From contig NZ_CBYO010000017.1 in NCBI RefSeq assembly GCF_000577245.1, positions 1-60,352 on the forward strand: a DNA stretch of 60,352 nucleotides, given 5' to 3'. This document shows, piece by piece, positions 53,533 to 60,352 of the stretch (position 1 is the stretch's first letter; every line of letters starts with the position of its first letter). Below the pieces are notes generated by a model. That model was not told the origin of the DNA and searched no databases. It was given only the letters and a program-made list of their open reading frames with translations. The position numbers and the translations under genes were made by a program. Source of the stretch: Paucisalibacillus algeriensis (GTDB lineage Bacteria; Bacillota; Bacilli; Bacillales; Amphibacillaceae).

Positions 53533-54531
53533 ATGAGAGCAATGGTTATCGATAGGTATGGGAAAGCACCTATGCGTTTGGTAGAAATGCCCACACCTGA
53601 AATTGGTGAATATGAGGTGCTCGCAGAAATTCATGCAGCTAGTATTAATCCTATTGATTTTAAGATACGGGATGGAAAAGTGAAATTGTTAGTAAAATAT
53701 AAAATGCCTCTTATCTTAGGGAATGACTTTTCTGGTGTCGTTGCAAAAGTTGGCGCAAAAGTGACTCGTTTTAAAGTTGGTGACGAAATTTATGCACGTC
53801 CACGTAAGAGTAAAATCGGTACTTTTGCTGAATATATCGCTATTCATGAAGATGACATCGCCTTAAAACCTAACAATTTGAGCTTTGAAGAAGCAGCGTC
53901 GATCCCACTGGTTGGGTTAACCTCATACCAAGCACTAACAGACATTTTGCAATTACAAAAGGGACAAAAAATTCTAATTCAAGCAGGGGCAGGTGGTGTC
54001 GGTACCTTTGCTATTCAACTGGCCAAATTAATGGGTGCCACTGTTGCAACGACTGCAAGTGTTGCAGGTGCGAATTTAGTAAAATCTCTTGGTGCGGATG
54101 AAATAATAAATTACAAGACAGAAAAATTTGAAGAGGTTCTGAAAAACTATGATGCCGTATTTGATACACTTGGGGGCGAGATACTCGAAAAATCATTCGA
54201 AGTGATAAAAGACGGGGGAAAAATCGTTTCCGTTTCGGGATTACCAAATGCACGTTTTGGCAAAGAATATGGTTCTGGATTTTTCAAAACGTTGTTGTTT
54301 TCAGCAGCTAGTCATAAACTTACTTCGCTTGAAAAAAAGCATAAGGTTCCATATACGTTTTTGTTTATGAAACCAAGTGGAGAGCAATTACGTATAATCG
54401 CAAACTATATCGAGACTGGTAAAATCAAACCTATAATTGATAGAGTTGTTCCTTTTGAGAATGCTCAAAAAGCGATGGAATATGCAGAGTCTGGTAGGGC
54501 GAAAGGGAAAATAATATTAAAAATCAGATAG
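53533..54531 (+). CDS. NADP-dependent MDR oxidoreductase (quinone reductase-like)
   Basis: The 332-residue protein has a GroES-like N-terminal half (HAASINPIDFKIRDGKVKLL; GNDFSGVVAKVGAKVTRFKV) and a Rossmann half with ILIQAGAGGVGTFAIQLAKL. Catalytic zinc ligands are absent, as in zeta-crystallin-type quinone oxidoreductases. It is transcribed with the ArsR-type gene. The substrate is probably a quinone or an unsaturated carbonyl (family inference). Confidence 0.88.
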   Translation: MRAMVIDRYGKAPMRLVEMPTPEIGEYEVLAEIHAASINPIDFKIRDGKVKLLVKYKMPLILGNDFSGVVAKVGAKVTRFKVGDEIYARPRKSKIGTFAEYIAIHEDDIALKPNNLSFEEAASIPLVGLTSYQALTDILQLQKGQKILIQAGAGGVGTFAIQLAKLMGATVATTASVAGANLVKSLGADEIINYKTEKFEEVLKNYDAVFDTLGGEILEKSFEVIKDGGKIVSVSGLPNARFGKEYGSGFFKTLLFSAASHKLTSLEKKHKVPYTFLFMKPSGEQLRIIANYIETGKIKPIIDRVVPFENAQKAMEYAESGRAKGKIILKIR

Positions 54532-54541
54532 TTGTCACAAC

Positions 54542-54608
54542 CTAACATAATATTCCAAACATAAATATTAACCATATGAAAGGCGATTTCACTTGGATCA
54601 CCTTGTTT
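54542..54608. repeat. AACATAATATTC dispersed repeat, copy 2
   Basis: CTAACATAATATTCCAAAC, then CACTTGGATCACCTTGTTT (54590-54608). The latter block recurs unchanged at 57014-57032. Confidence 0.55.
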
Positions 54609-54745
54609 AAATAATGTACCCTATTGGTTAAATACACTTTTTGCACTTTATTTCGTCTATAAAGGAAATAAACTCTGAAGCACAGATCATGCATAATATG
54701 AAATATCATTCAAAAATGCTTAAAATTTAATTAAAAATAAACACT

Positions 54746-54816
54746 AAAGGCAATCCTTATATACTGAGGATTGCCTTTAAACTGTCTTTAAACCGGGCTT
54801 CTATTAGCCGGTTTAG
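54746..54816. terminator. Two tandem terminator hairpins
   Basis: AAAGGCAATCCT/AGGATTGCCTTT (54746-54780) and TAAACCGG/CCGGTTTA (54788-54816) lie between converging genes; the first has good stem and T-run on both strands. Confidence 0.75.
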
Positions 54817-54836
54817 TTGAAGAAGTATGATAGACA

Positions 54837-55568
54837 TTACTTTTCCGCTGAAATTATTAAGAACATAGGTCTACGGAGTTCGTCTTTCATTTCAGGAATA
54901 TTTTCTAGCATTTCCTCAGAGGGAATTGGTTCTTCAACTTTAGTTATATTAAAACCAGCAGTAATTAAGTCATTTATATAAGTTGAAAATGTACGATGGT
55001 ATTTTATAACGTTTTCAGTTAAGAATGTTGTTTCACGTAATCCTTCTAATTGGTAATTGTCAACTGCCCAATGCAGCCGGTTCCCTTTATCATCCACATA
55101 CCATTCTTGTTCATTCCTAGAAGTGAAAATTGGATGTTCAATTGAAAACACAAAAGAACCCCCAGGCTTTAGACAATCATAGACTTTTTTACAGATTGTT
55201 TCAAAGGACTCTACATAGTGAAAAGCCAACGAACTGACGACAACATCAAATAGAGAGTCAGAAAAATTTATGTCTTCAATTGGCATCTTAATGTATGAAA
55301 TTAATGAATCATTAGTCATTTCGCGGGCTTGTTGAAGCATTTTTTCAGATATATCTACTCCAATAACAGACCTTGCTTGCATTTCACGAGCATAACGACA
55401 ATGCCAACCGAAACCGCATCCCAAATCAAGTACACTTTTATGTTGGAGATCGGGTAGAAGTTCTTTTAATATGTGCCATTCTCCCGCACCTTCAAGTCCT
55501 TTGACTGAGCGTTCCATTTTTTTATACGCATTAAAAAAATTCACGTCATCATACTTGTTTTGCTTCAT
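54837..55568 (-). CDS. Class I SAM-dependent methyltransferase
   Basis: The 243-residue enzyme has motif I VLDLGCGFGWHCRYAREM, the acidic VIGVDISEKML, FDVVVSSLAFHYVES and CLKPGGSFVFSIEHPIF. It is paralogous to 29508-30269, sharing the HPxF post-motif and the C-terminal region. Small-molecule methylation is likely; the substrate is unknown. Confidence 0.87.
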   Translation of the reverse strand: MKQNKYDDVNFFNAYKKMERSVKGLEGAGEWHILKELLPDLQHKSVLDLGCGFGWHCRYAREMQARSVIGVDISEKMLQQAREMTNDSLISYIKMPIEDINFSDSLFDVVVSSLAFHYVESFETICKKVYDCLKPGGSFVFSIEHPIFTSRNEQEWYVDDKGNRLHWAVDNYQLEGLRETTFLTENVIKYHRTFSTYINDLITAGFNITKVEEPIPSEEMLENIPEMKDELRRPMFLIISAEK

Positions 55569-55787
55569 AACTTTTACAACTCCTAAGTATTTCGTTTGCC
55601 TACTAAAATTAGTACAACATCTAATTTAGAAGGCTATCTATCTCCTTCTAACCATTTCTTTTGCTCCACAGTCAATATGATATATGTACTCTCATTTTTA
55701 TGCTAATGCACCCTTTCGCATTATAGCTTTAACAAAAATACGCATTAATCCTTATTGAATTAATGCATCATTTGTTTAGTAAAAGAC

Positions 55788-56810
55788 TTAAAGATTTTCT
55801 TCTATTATCCCTTGTAGAATGTGCTCTTTTACATTTTCCCCATTAACCCAATCTTGAAAGTTTATATCTAAGACCTGATTACTCCGAGCAATGGCAGTTA
55901 GAATTCTTGAGTCCTGATAAGCGTATGAAAATGTATGAAGAGTTCCAAAGAGATTACCGTAGTCTGTAAAGAATACCGGTGAGTTTGTCACCCTAAAGTT
56001 GTCGAACATTTCACTATGTGTTAGATTTTGACTGATGAAATTAAGAAGAATATTATTACGCTGGACTGATCCTTCAATTGATGTTCTATTTTTATCTTTT
56101 AGCATATCTAATTGAAAATGATTTACACAAGTTAAGGATTCTTGTCCTCGCCTTACAATAACTTTTCTAGGGGTAACTTCAACTTCTGCATTATTCCCTT
56201 TTTTATCTCCGATTGAAAAGTTATAACAAGCTGAATGTGGTATCTCTTTAAGCATATTTATTGCATCATCAGTAGTGGAACAGCTATCCAATACCATCCT
56301 TACAGAAGTCCATGGAGATACGCCTTTGGTGTAATCATTATTACTTACAAAATGCAATCCTGCTACAAGCCCTTCTTGATTTACACCATCGTGTCTTCCC
56401 AATATTTGAAGATTATATCCAGCTGAGGCAAAAGCATTATCAGGTTGAACTAAACTAAAAACACCATCATACAGAGCAGGAGAAAAATCATAATTCCTAA
56501 CATAATAATCTTTTGTAACTATCGCGGAACAACCCATTGCTTCAGTCTTTGGTACTTCATAGCCACTAAACAAAGCTGCTGCTTTGCCTAATGAAATCTC
56601 TAAACCATGAGACAACCCCTCTATCTCTTCAAGTAAATGAGGTGCAAAAGTTGAATAGATAGATTTCATATTATTATAATCAATTTCCGGTTTTGTTATT
56701 GATTCCAATGTTTCTAGAATTGGTTTATTTTGGATAAGTTTTGCCATCTGAAACCCAATATTAAACGAACTACCTCTAATTTGAAGTACGTCTACAGCAA
56801 GATTGGACAT
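55788..56810 (-). CDS. C45 family autoproteolytic acyltransferase/hydrolase
   Basis: The 340-residue Ntn-hydrolase resembles acyl-CoA:6-aminopenicillanate acyltransferases. The expected self-cleavage nucleophile is Cys94 in EAMGCSAIVTKDYYVRNYDF; RNYDF is the matching family motif, and the N-terminal part (IRGSSFNIGFQMAKLI) is the pro-segment. Bacterial members hydrolyse or transfer acyl groups on small amides. No partner gene suggests the substrate. It sits among accessory genes with dispersed repeats between them. Confidence 0.82.
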   Translation of the reverse strand: MSNLAVDVLQIRGSSFNIGFQMAKLIQNKPILETLESITKPEIDYNNMKSIYSTFAPHLLEEIEGLSHGLEISLGKAAALFSGYEVPKTEAMGCSAIVTKDYYVRNYDFSPALYDGVFSLVQPDNAFASAGYNLQILGRHDGVNQEGLVAGLHFVSNNDYTKGVSPWTSVRMVLDSCSTTDDAINMLKEIPHSACYNFSIGDKKGNNAEVEVTPRKVIVRRGQESLTCVNHFQLDMLKDKNRTSIEGSVQRNNILLNFISQNLTHSEMFDNFRVTNSPVFFTDYGNLFGTLHTFSYAYQDSRILTAIARSNQVLDINFQDWVNGENVKEHILQGIIEENL

Positions 56811-56917
56811 AACAATTCCCCCTTAAATTATAACTATTACTATGATTAATTTTACAGTATTTTAGTCTTCTTTCTTAAACTAACCTACTCCGATAGTTTA
56901 ATAACTTCTCCCTAAAT

Positions 56918-57055
56918 ACTAACATAATATCTCGCTAGCTTAATAACTCTACCATAACACTAACATAATATTCTAAAAATAAAGTCGTTATTTTCATAAG
57001 AAAAAGGCAACCCCACTTGGATCACCTTGTTTCGCTATTGCACCCTTTACTTTAA
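56918..57055. repeat. AACATAATATTC dispersed repeats, copies 3 and 4
   Basis: CTAACATAATATCTCGCTAG (about 56918) and CTAACATAATATTCTAAAA (56959-56977) are followed by CACTTGGATCACCTTGTTT (57014-57032) and GCACCC. The arrangement repeats that of copy 2. Confidence 0.55.
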
Positions 57056-57077
57056 GTACATAACTTCACAAACTATT

Positions 57078-57698
57078 CTATTTGTTCCTCAAAATAACAG
57101 ATTGAAAATGAAATTTTCCCCCAACTACTTCTTTTGGTACCACTTCAAAGTATTCTATAAAAAATAACTCTGATAATAATTCTATTAGGGTCTCATCTTC
57201 ATAAAAGGAAAAAAATCGTTTGGGTGTATAATGATCCTCTTCCCAAACCCCCTCTGAATTTTCACCACCATAAAGTCCTAAGTAAAATAATCCAGACGGT
57301 TTTAATACCCTTTTTATTTCATTTAAAACACCTTTAATGTCCTCTTTGGGAACGTGTAGTAGACAATTAAGAGCATAAATGGACTCAAAGTGATTGTTAG
57401 GAAAATCAAGATTGTAAAAGTTCATCACATCAGCATTTAAACCCTTTTCCTTGCACAGCTTAATCATTTCAGGTGAAACATCGGTACTGAAGGTATTTAA
57501 TCCTTGTTCTTTAAAATAAAGACTATCTTTCCCTGTTCCTGCTCCAATTTCCAATAAACTGCTTTGATTTTCATTATGTATGTAATTTAAAAAGGTTTCT
57601 CTTTCTTTAATCTTCCAGTCCTGTACATTATTTAGATTTCTTTCAATTGCTTTTTTGTTATATGAATTTGTTATATTTTTTTCAAATGTGCGTTTCAC
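57078..57698 (-). CDS. Class I SAM-dependent methyltransferase
   Basis: The 206-residue enzyme has LLEIGAGTGKDSLYFKE, TFSTDVSPEMIKLC, FESIYALNCLLHVPK and VLKPSGLFYLGLYGG, and a C-terminal FFIEYFEVVPKEVVGG. It is not close to the other two methyltransferases of the window. The substrate is unknown. Confidence 0.87.
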   Translation of the reverse strand: MKRTFEKNITNSYNKKAIERNLNNVQDWKIKERETFLNYIHNENQSSLLEIGAGTGKDSLYFKEQGLNTFSTDVSPEMIKLCKEKGLNADVMNFYNLDFPNNHFESIYALNCLLHVPKEDIKGVLNEIKRVLKPSGLFYLGLYGGENSEGVWEEDHYTPKRFFSFYEDETLIELLSELFFIEYFEVVPKEVVGGKFHFQSVILRNK

Positions 57699-57822
57699 TT
57701 TTTATCCCTCCTATATTATACTTTTCTACTAAATGCCTCGATACTGGAATAACCTAAAAAACAAGCAAAGCACCTGCCGTTCTTAAACTCTTGCCGCCTA
57801 TAGTTGAATAAAAAGTCATTAA

Positions 57823-58824
57823 CTATTCTATTTCCAACAGAAAAGACTTTTTATCGAGGAAAGTCCTACAATAATATTGTGTCACATAAGGTATTCTCCG
57901 CTGTATCCATTCATGAGATTCTTGATTATTAACCATAAAGCCAAAAGCTCCAAAAATAGCTAATATAAAACCCGCACTTATTAGTAATTCGTCTTCTTCA
58001 TTAAGATTCCTTAATGTTTTATATCCTTCTAACACTCTTTTTCTATGTTTAATATTGAAAGTTGTAAGTGTAATGCCAATATCGAATAAATAATAACCAT
58101 AGCCAGAGAAGCCAAAATCAATAGGGATAACAGTATCATTACTTACAATAATGTTTCCTCCTTGTAGATCAGCGTGAATAATTCCCCAACTATTACTCAC
58201 CTTTGGTGTTCTATCAAAGATAATTTCTATATATTTCATAGTGTCTAAAATCACATCATACTGTTTTGGCGTAAATAAGTTAATCTCAACACCATACTGT
58301 AATCTATCAGTTAAATTCCTATACTTTTCAATATCATAATTTGGTCGAATAAAAGGTTGTGGGATAACCCAGTTATTGGAGAAATTATGTAATTGTGCTA
58401 ATACGACTCCCACTTCATATGCAAGTTTTTCTGAATTTAGTTCCTCACCTGTATAATCAACGCCGTCTTTCCAAGAGAGAAGTGTTGCCAATGGAATAAA
58501 ATTATTATCCACATCAACAATTGTAGAAACAAGGTTTCCTTTTTTATTTTTAATTGGTTGCTGTAACTGTAAAGAAGTTTGTTCGTTTAAGTTATTTAAC
58601 AATTCCATCTCTGCGTTCAGTCCTTCGAAGGTATGCTGTACACCTTGTAGTCCAGTAGTAATAGGGAAATGAATTCGCAAAACATATGAATTGTTGTCTT
58701 CATTATTATCTATTTTTAATGTGAGATTGTCGTTATGTCTTATAAAACTTGAAGAATAATTAGTAATTCCATATTGGTTCAAAGCAATTTTAATGAGTTT
58801 TTCGGGATTATTAGTATTATTCAT
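57823..58824 (-). CDS. Aminoglycoside phosphotransferase-like kinase (APH family)
   Basis: The 333-residue kinase-fold protein has a catalytic loop HADLQGGNIIV (HxDxxxxN) and DFG-equivalent PIDFGFSGYG, with an N-terminal LTLKIDNN...YVLRIH lysine strand. Such enzymes phosphorylate small hydroxylated compounds such as homoserine, choline or drugs. The neighbours do not fix the substrate. ATG with GGAG upstream. Confidence 0.85.
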   Translation of the reverse strand: MNNTNNPEKLIKIALNQYGITNYSSSFIRHNDNLTLKIDNNEDNNSYVLRIHFPITTGLQGVQHTFEGLNAEMELLNNLNEQTSLQLQQPIKNKKGNLVSTIVDVDNNFIPLATLLSWKDGVDYTGEELNSEKLAYEVGVVLAQLHNFSNNWVIPQPFIRPNYDIEKYRNLTDRLQYGVEINLFTPKQYDVILDTMKYIEIIFDRTPKVSNSWGIIHADLQGGNIIVSNDTVIPIDFGFSGYGYYLFDIGITLTTFNIKHRKRVLEGYKTLRNLNEEDELLISAGFILAIFGAFGFMVNNQESHEWIQRRIPYVTQYYCRTFLDKKSFLLEIE

Positions 58825-58913
58825 TTAATATATATCTCTCCTTATTCCTCTAAAAGTAATCTAATGTTTTTAAACTCTACAGCCCCATTAGCATAATATC
58901 TTATAATCAGATG

Positions 58914-59003
58914 ATAACATAATATTCAGAGTATTCTTCCCAAAAATAAAGACCATCAATAAGATGATCTCTTATTTCATTAACGCACCCGATAGTTTAA
59001 CAC
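58914..59003. repeat. AACATAATATTC and ACGGG dispersed repeats
   Basis: TAACATAATATTCAGAG (58914-58930) is followed by an ATAAGATGATCTCTTAT dyad and ATTAACGCACCCGATAGTTTAA (58981-59003), the reverse complement of the repeat seen at 626-648. Both repeat families meet here. Confidence 0.5.
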
Positions 59004-59026
59004 AAACATTTTTTAAGAAATAATGT

Positions 59027-59473
59027 TTATTGTAATGTGGCAATCAACGGATTACCTTCTTTAACCTCTTGTATTGATAGATATAAAGTATAGTTCCCAT
59101 AATCAAGGATGTTATTAAGAAAAAGATTCAATTGATCTTGAGTCAGTACTTTTATTTTTAAATGGTAACATCCTTCTCCTGATACTCTGTGAGCTTCAAC
59201 TATTTCATTACTGTCTTTGATAAACCTTTTAAACGACTCATGGTTTGCAGTTTTCATATAAATAATGACAAACGCTGTATAAGTAAGTCCTAATTTCATT
59301 TCATCTACGATTAGAGAGTAAGCTTTTATTACACCACTTTCCTCAAGTTTTTTGATTCGGTTTCCAACTGCTTGTCCTGTCATATGAATCTGTTCCCCTA
59401 AGTCCTTCCATTGAATACGCGAATTTTCGGTTAGTATTCTAAGGATTTGAAAATCAATGTTATCAAGTTCCAT
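59027..59473 (-). CDS. Lrp/AsnC family transcriptional regulator
   Basis: The 148-residue protein has the helix-turn-helix IQWKDLGEQIHMTGQAVGNR and an RAM-type ligand domain (RVSGEGCYHLKIKVLTQDQL). ATG with AAAGGA. It diverges from an isochorismatase-family gene, about 120 bases apart, which it probably regulates along with itself (inference). Confidence 0.9.
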   Translation of the reverse strand: MELDNIDFQILRILTENSRIQWKDLGEQIHMTGQAVGNRIKKLEESGVIKAYSLIVDEMKLGLTYTAFVIIYMKTANHESFKRFIKDSNEIVEAHRVSGEGCYHLKIKVLTQDQLNLFLNNILDYGNYTLYLSIQEVKEGNPLIATLQ

Positions 59474-59592
59474 CATAAATTCCTTTCACCATGAAATTTT
59501 TTAGTATTAAAGTGTTTCATCAAAGTATCGATTAAAATCAGGATATTATTTATGATTCTAGTGTAACAAAAATTCTAATTGAGGTGAAAAAA

Positions 59593-60156
59593 ATGAGTAC
59601 AGCTTTAATTATTGTAGATATTCAAAATGACTATTTTCCAAATGGAAAGATGGAATTAAGCAACCCAGAAAAGGCAGCAGCTAATGCTGCTAAAGTTCTT
59701 GAGTACTTTAGAAAGAATAACAAAGATAATATTTTCCATGTCCAACATATCGCAAGTCATCCATCTTTAGGCTTCTTTCTTCCAGATACTGAGGGAGTTA
59801 AAATTCACAATGCGGTCTCTCCATTAGAAAACGAATGCATTATCAAAAAGAACTTCGCTAACAGCTTCTTAAAGACTGAATTAGAAAGTAAACTTAAAGA
59901 AACTGGAGTAACCAAGGTAGTGGTTGTAGGTATGATGACACATATGTGTATAGACGCGACAGTTAGAGCTGCAGTTGATCTTGGCTATGAAACAACACTT
60001 GTTGAAGATGCTTGTGCGACAAGAGAATTAGCTTACCAGGATAAGGTCGTTCCAGCAGAACAAGTACACTATGCATTTGTCAGCGCACTTAATGGTATGT
60101 ATGCTAACGTAATTTCGACCGAGGATTTCCTGCAACAAAAAGCTAGTACGAACTAA
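59593..60156 (+). CDS. Isochorismatase-family cysteine hydrolase
   Basis: The ATG at 59593 follows GAGGTGA; an upstream GTG lies inside the site. The 187-residue protein has the catalytic triad pattern Asp9 (IIVDIQNDYF), a lysine in IIKKNFANSF (K85/K86) and Cys119 in GMMTHMCIDATVRAA. The family includes nicotinamidases, isochorismatases and other amide or thio hydrolases; the specific substrate is unknown. Confidence 0.9.
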   Translation: MSTALIIVDIQNDYFPNGKMELSNPEKAAANAAKVLEYFRKNNKDNIFHVQHIASHPSLGFFLPDTEGVKIHNAVSPLENECIIKKNFANSFLKTELESKLKETGVTKVVVVGMMTHMCIDATVRAAVDLGYETTLVEDACATRELAYQDKVVPAEQVHYAFVSALNGMYANVISTEDFLQQKASTN

Positions 60157-60180
60157 AAGATCAACTAATTAAATATACAC

Positions 60181-60212
60181 GGGAGTATGTTTAGAAAACA
60201 GCCTCCCTTTTT
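60181..60212 (+). terminator. Intrinsic terminator
   Basis: GGGAG-TGTTT pairs with AAACA-CTCCC with small internal loops, followed by TTTTT. The last 140 bases show no further feature. Confidence 0.65.
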
Positions 60213-60352
60213 AACTGATATTGAAATTTAAAAATATAATATCCTTCTTCAACTAAACTCCCTCAATATAGAAAGTGAAATCTACCGATTTCTCACGTTT
60301 TCTTAGATTTTCTTACTAGTTTATATTCGATATGTATTGGTTTATTTTATCT

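Noticed and set aside
52953-59003. Integron-like gene cassette array
   Set aside because: Repeats lack attC-type R/L boxes, genes lie in mixed order and no integrase is present in the window.
1-60352. CRISPR arrays, tRNA or rRNA genes, prophage or plasmid functions
   Set aside because: No regularly spaced repeats, no cloverleaf or rRNA core sequence, and no phage structural, integrase or replication genes were seen on either strand.

Overview
The window looks like a chromosomal segment of a low-GC Gram-positive spore-former relative, family Bacillaceae (Oceanobacillus/Virgibacillus-like; inferred from protein style, strong GGAGG-type ribosome binding sites, frequent TTG/GTG starts and the repertoire of Firmicute riboswitches). 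No rRNA, tRNA, CRISPR array, prophage or replication origin was seen. Most genes lie on the minus strand.

Layout: 0-2.5 kb is a decaying edge (frameshifted DUF1569 gene, small membrane proteins, an orphan right end of an IS200/IS605 element). 2.5-4.6 kb holds adenine deaminase behind a guanine-type purine riboswitch. 4.6-7.0 kb is bdbD-bdbC (thiol oxidation) next to a BlaI/M56-peptidase pair; both transcription units carry the same ACTAC-N5-GTAGT operator. 7.1-9.6 kb is a TetR-controlled ABC-2 exporter. 9.7-20.3 kb carries EcsC-like, BtrH-like, a 1384-residue bacillopeptidase F-like protease, small hypotheticals, a GIY-YIG protein and a DEAD-box helicase. 20.5-20.8 kb is a type I toxin-antitoxin locus (35-residue holin-like peptide plus antisense RNA) too short for ordinary gene calling. 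21.0-22.8 kb is a preQ1-riboswitch operon queC-transporter-queF. 23-28 kb includes a DUF2207 protein, truA and an IS3 remnant. 28.0-29.4 kb is pbuE under an adenine-type riboswitch. 29.5-34.0 kb has a methyltransferase and an IleS2-type isoleucyl-tRNA synthetase behind a T-box. 34.3-38.2 kb holds the alkylation response operon adaA-alkA-ogt and an MFS transporter with a 9-codon leader. 38.6-47.1 kb is a butanediol dehydrogenase followed by a six-gene operon (PotB/PotC/PotA/PotD-like ABC importer, second adenine deaminase, amidohydrolase) behind a third purine riboswitch. 47.4-60.2 kb is mixed: threonine aldolase, a HAD pseudogene, PepSY and CPBP proteins, a guanidine-I riboswitch with paired SMR exporters, and an accessory stretch of methyltransferases, a C45 acyltransferase, an APH-like kinase and an Lrp/isochorismatase divergon, with dispersed repeats between the genes.

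The strongest theme is RNA-controlled purine handling: two C-type (guanine/hypoxanthine) riboswitches sit before deaminases and a putative importer, while a U-type (adenine) riboswitch sits before an efflux pump. Together with preQ1, guanidine-I and T-box elements there are six leader RNAs in 60 kb. The best candidates for undescribed biology are the purine-riboswitch-controlled polyamine-type ABC operon, the BlaI/M56 control of disulfide-bond enzymes, and the compact type I toxin-antitoxin locus. Calls rest on reading motifs by eye; no database search was run.
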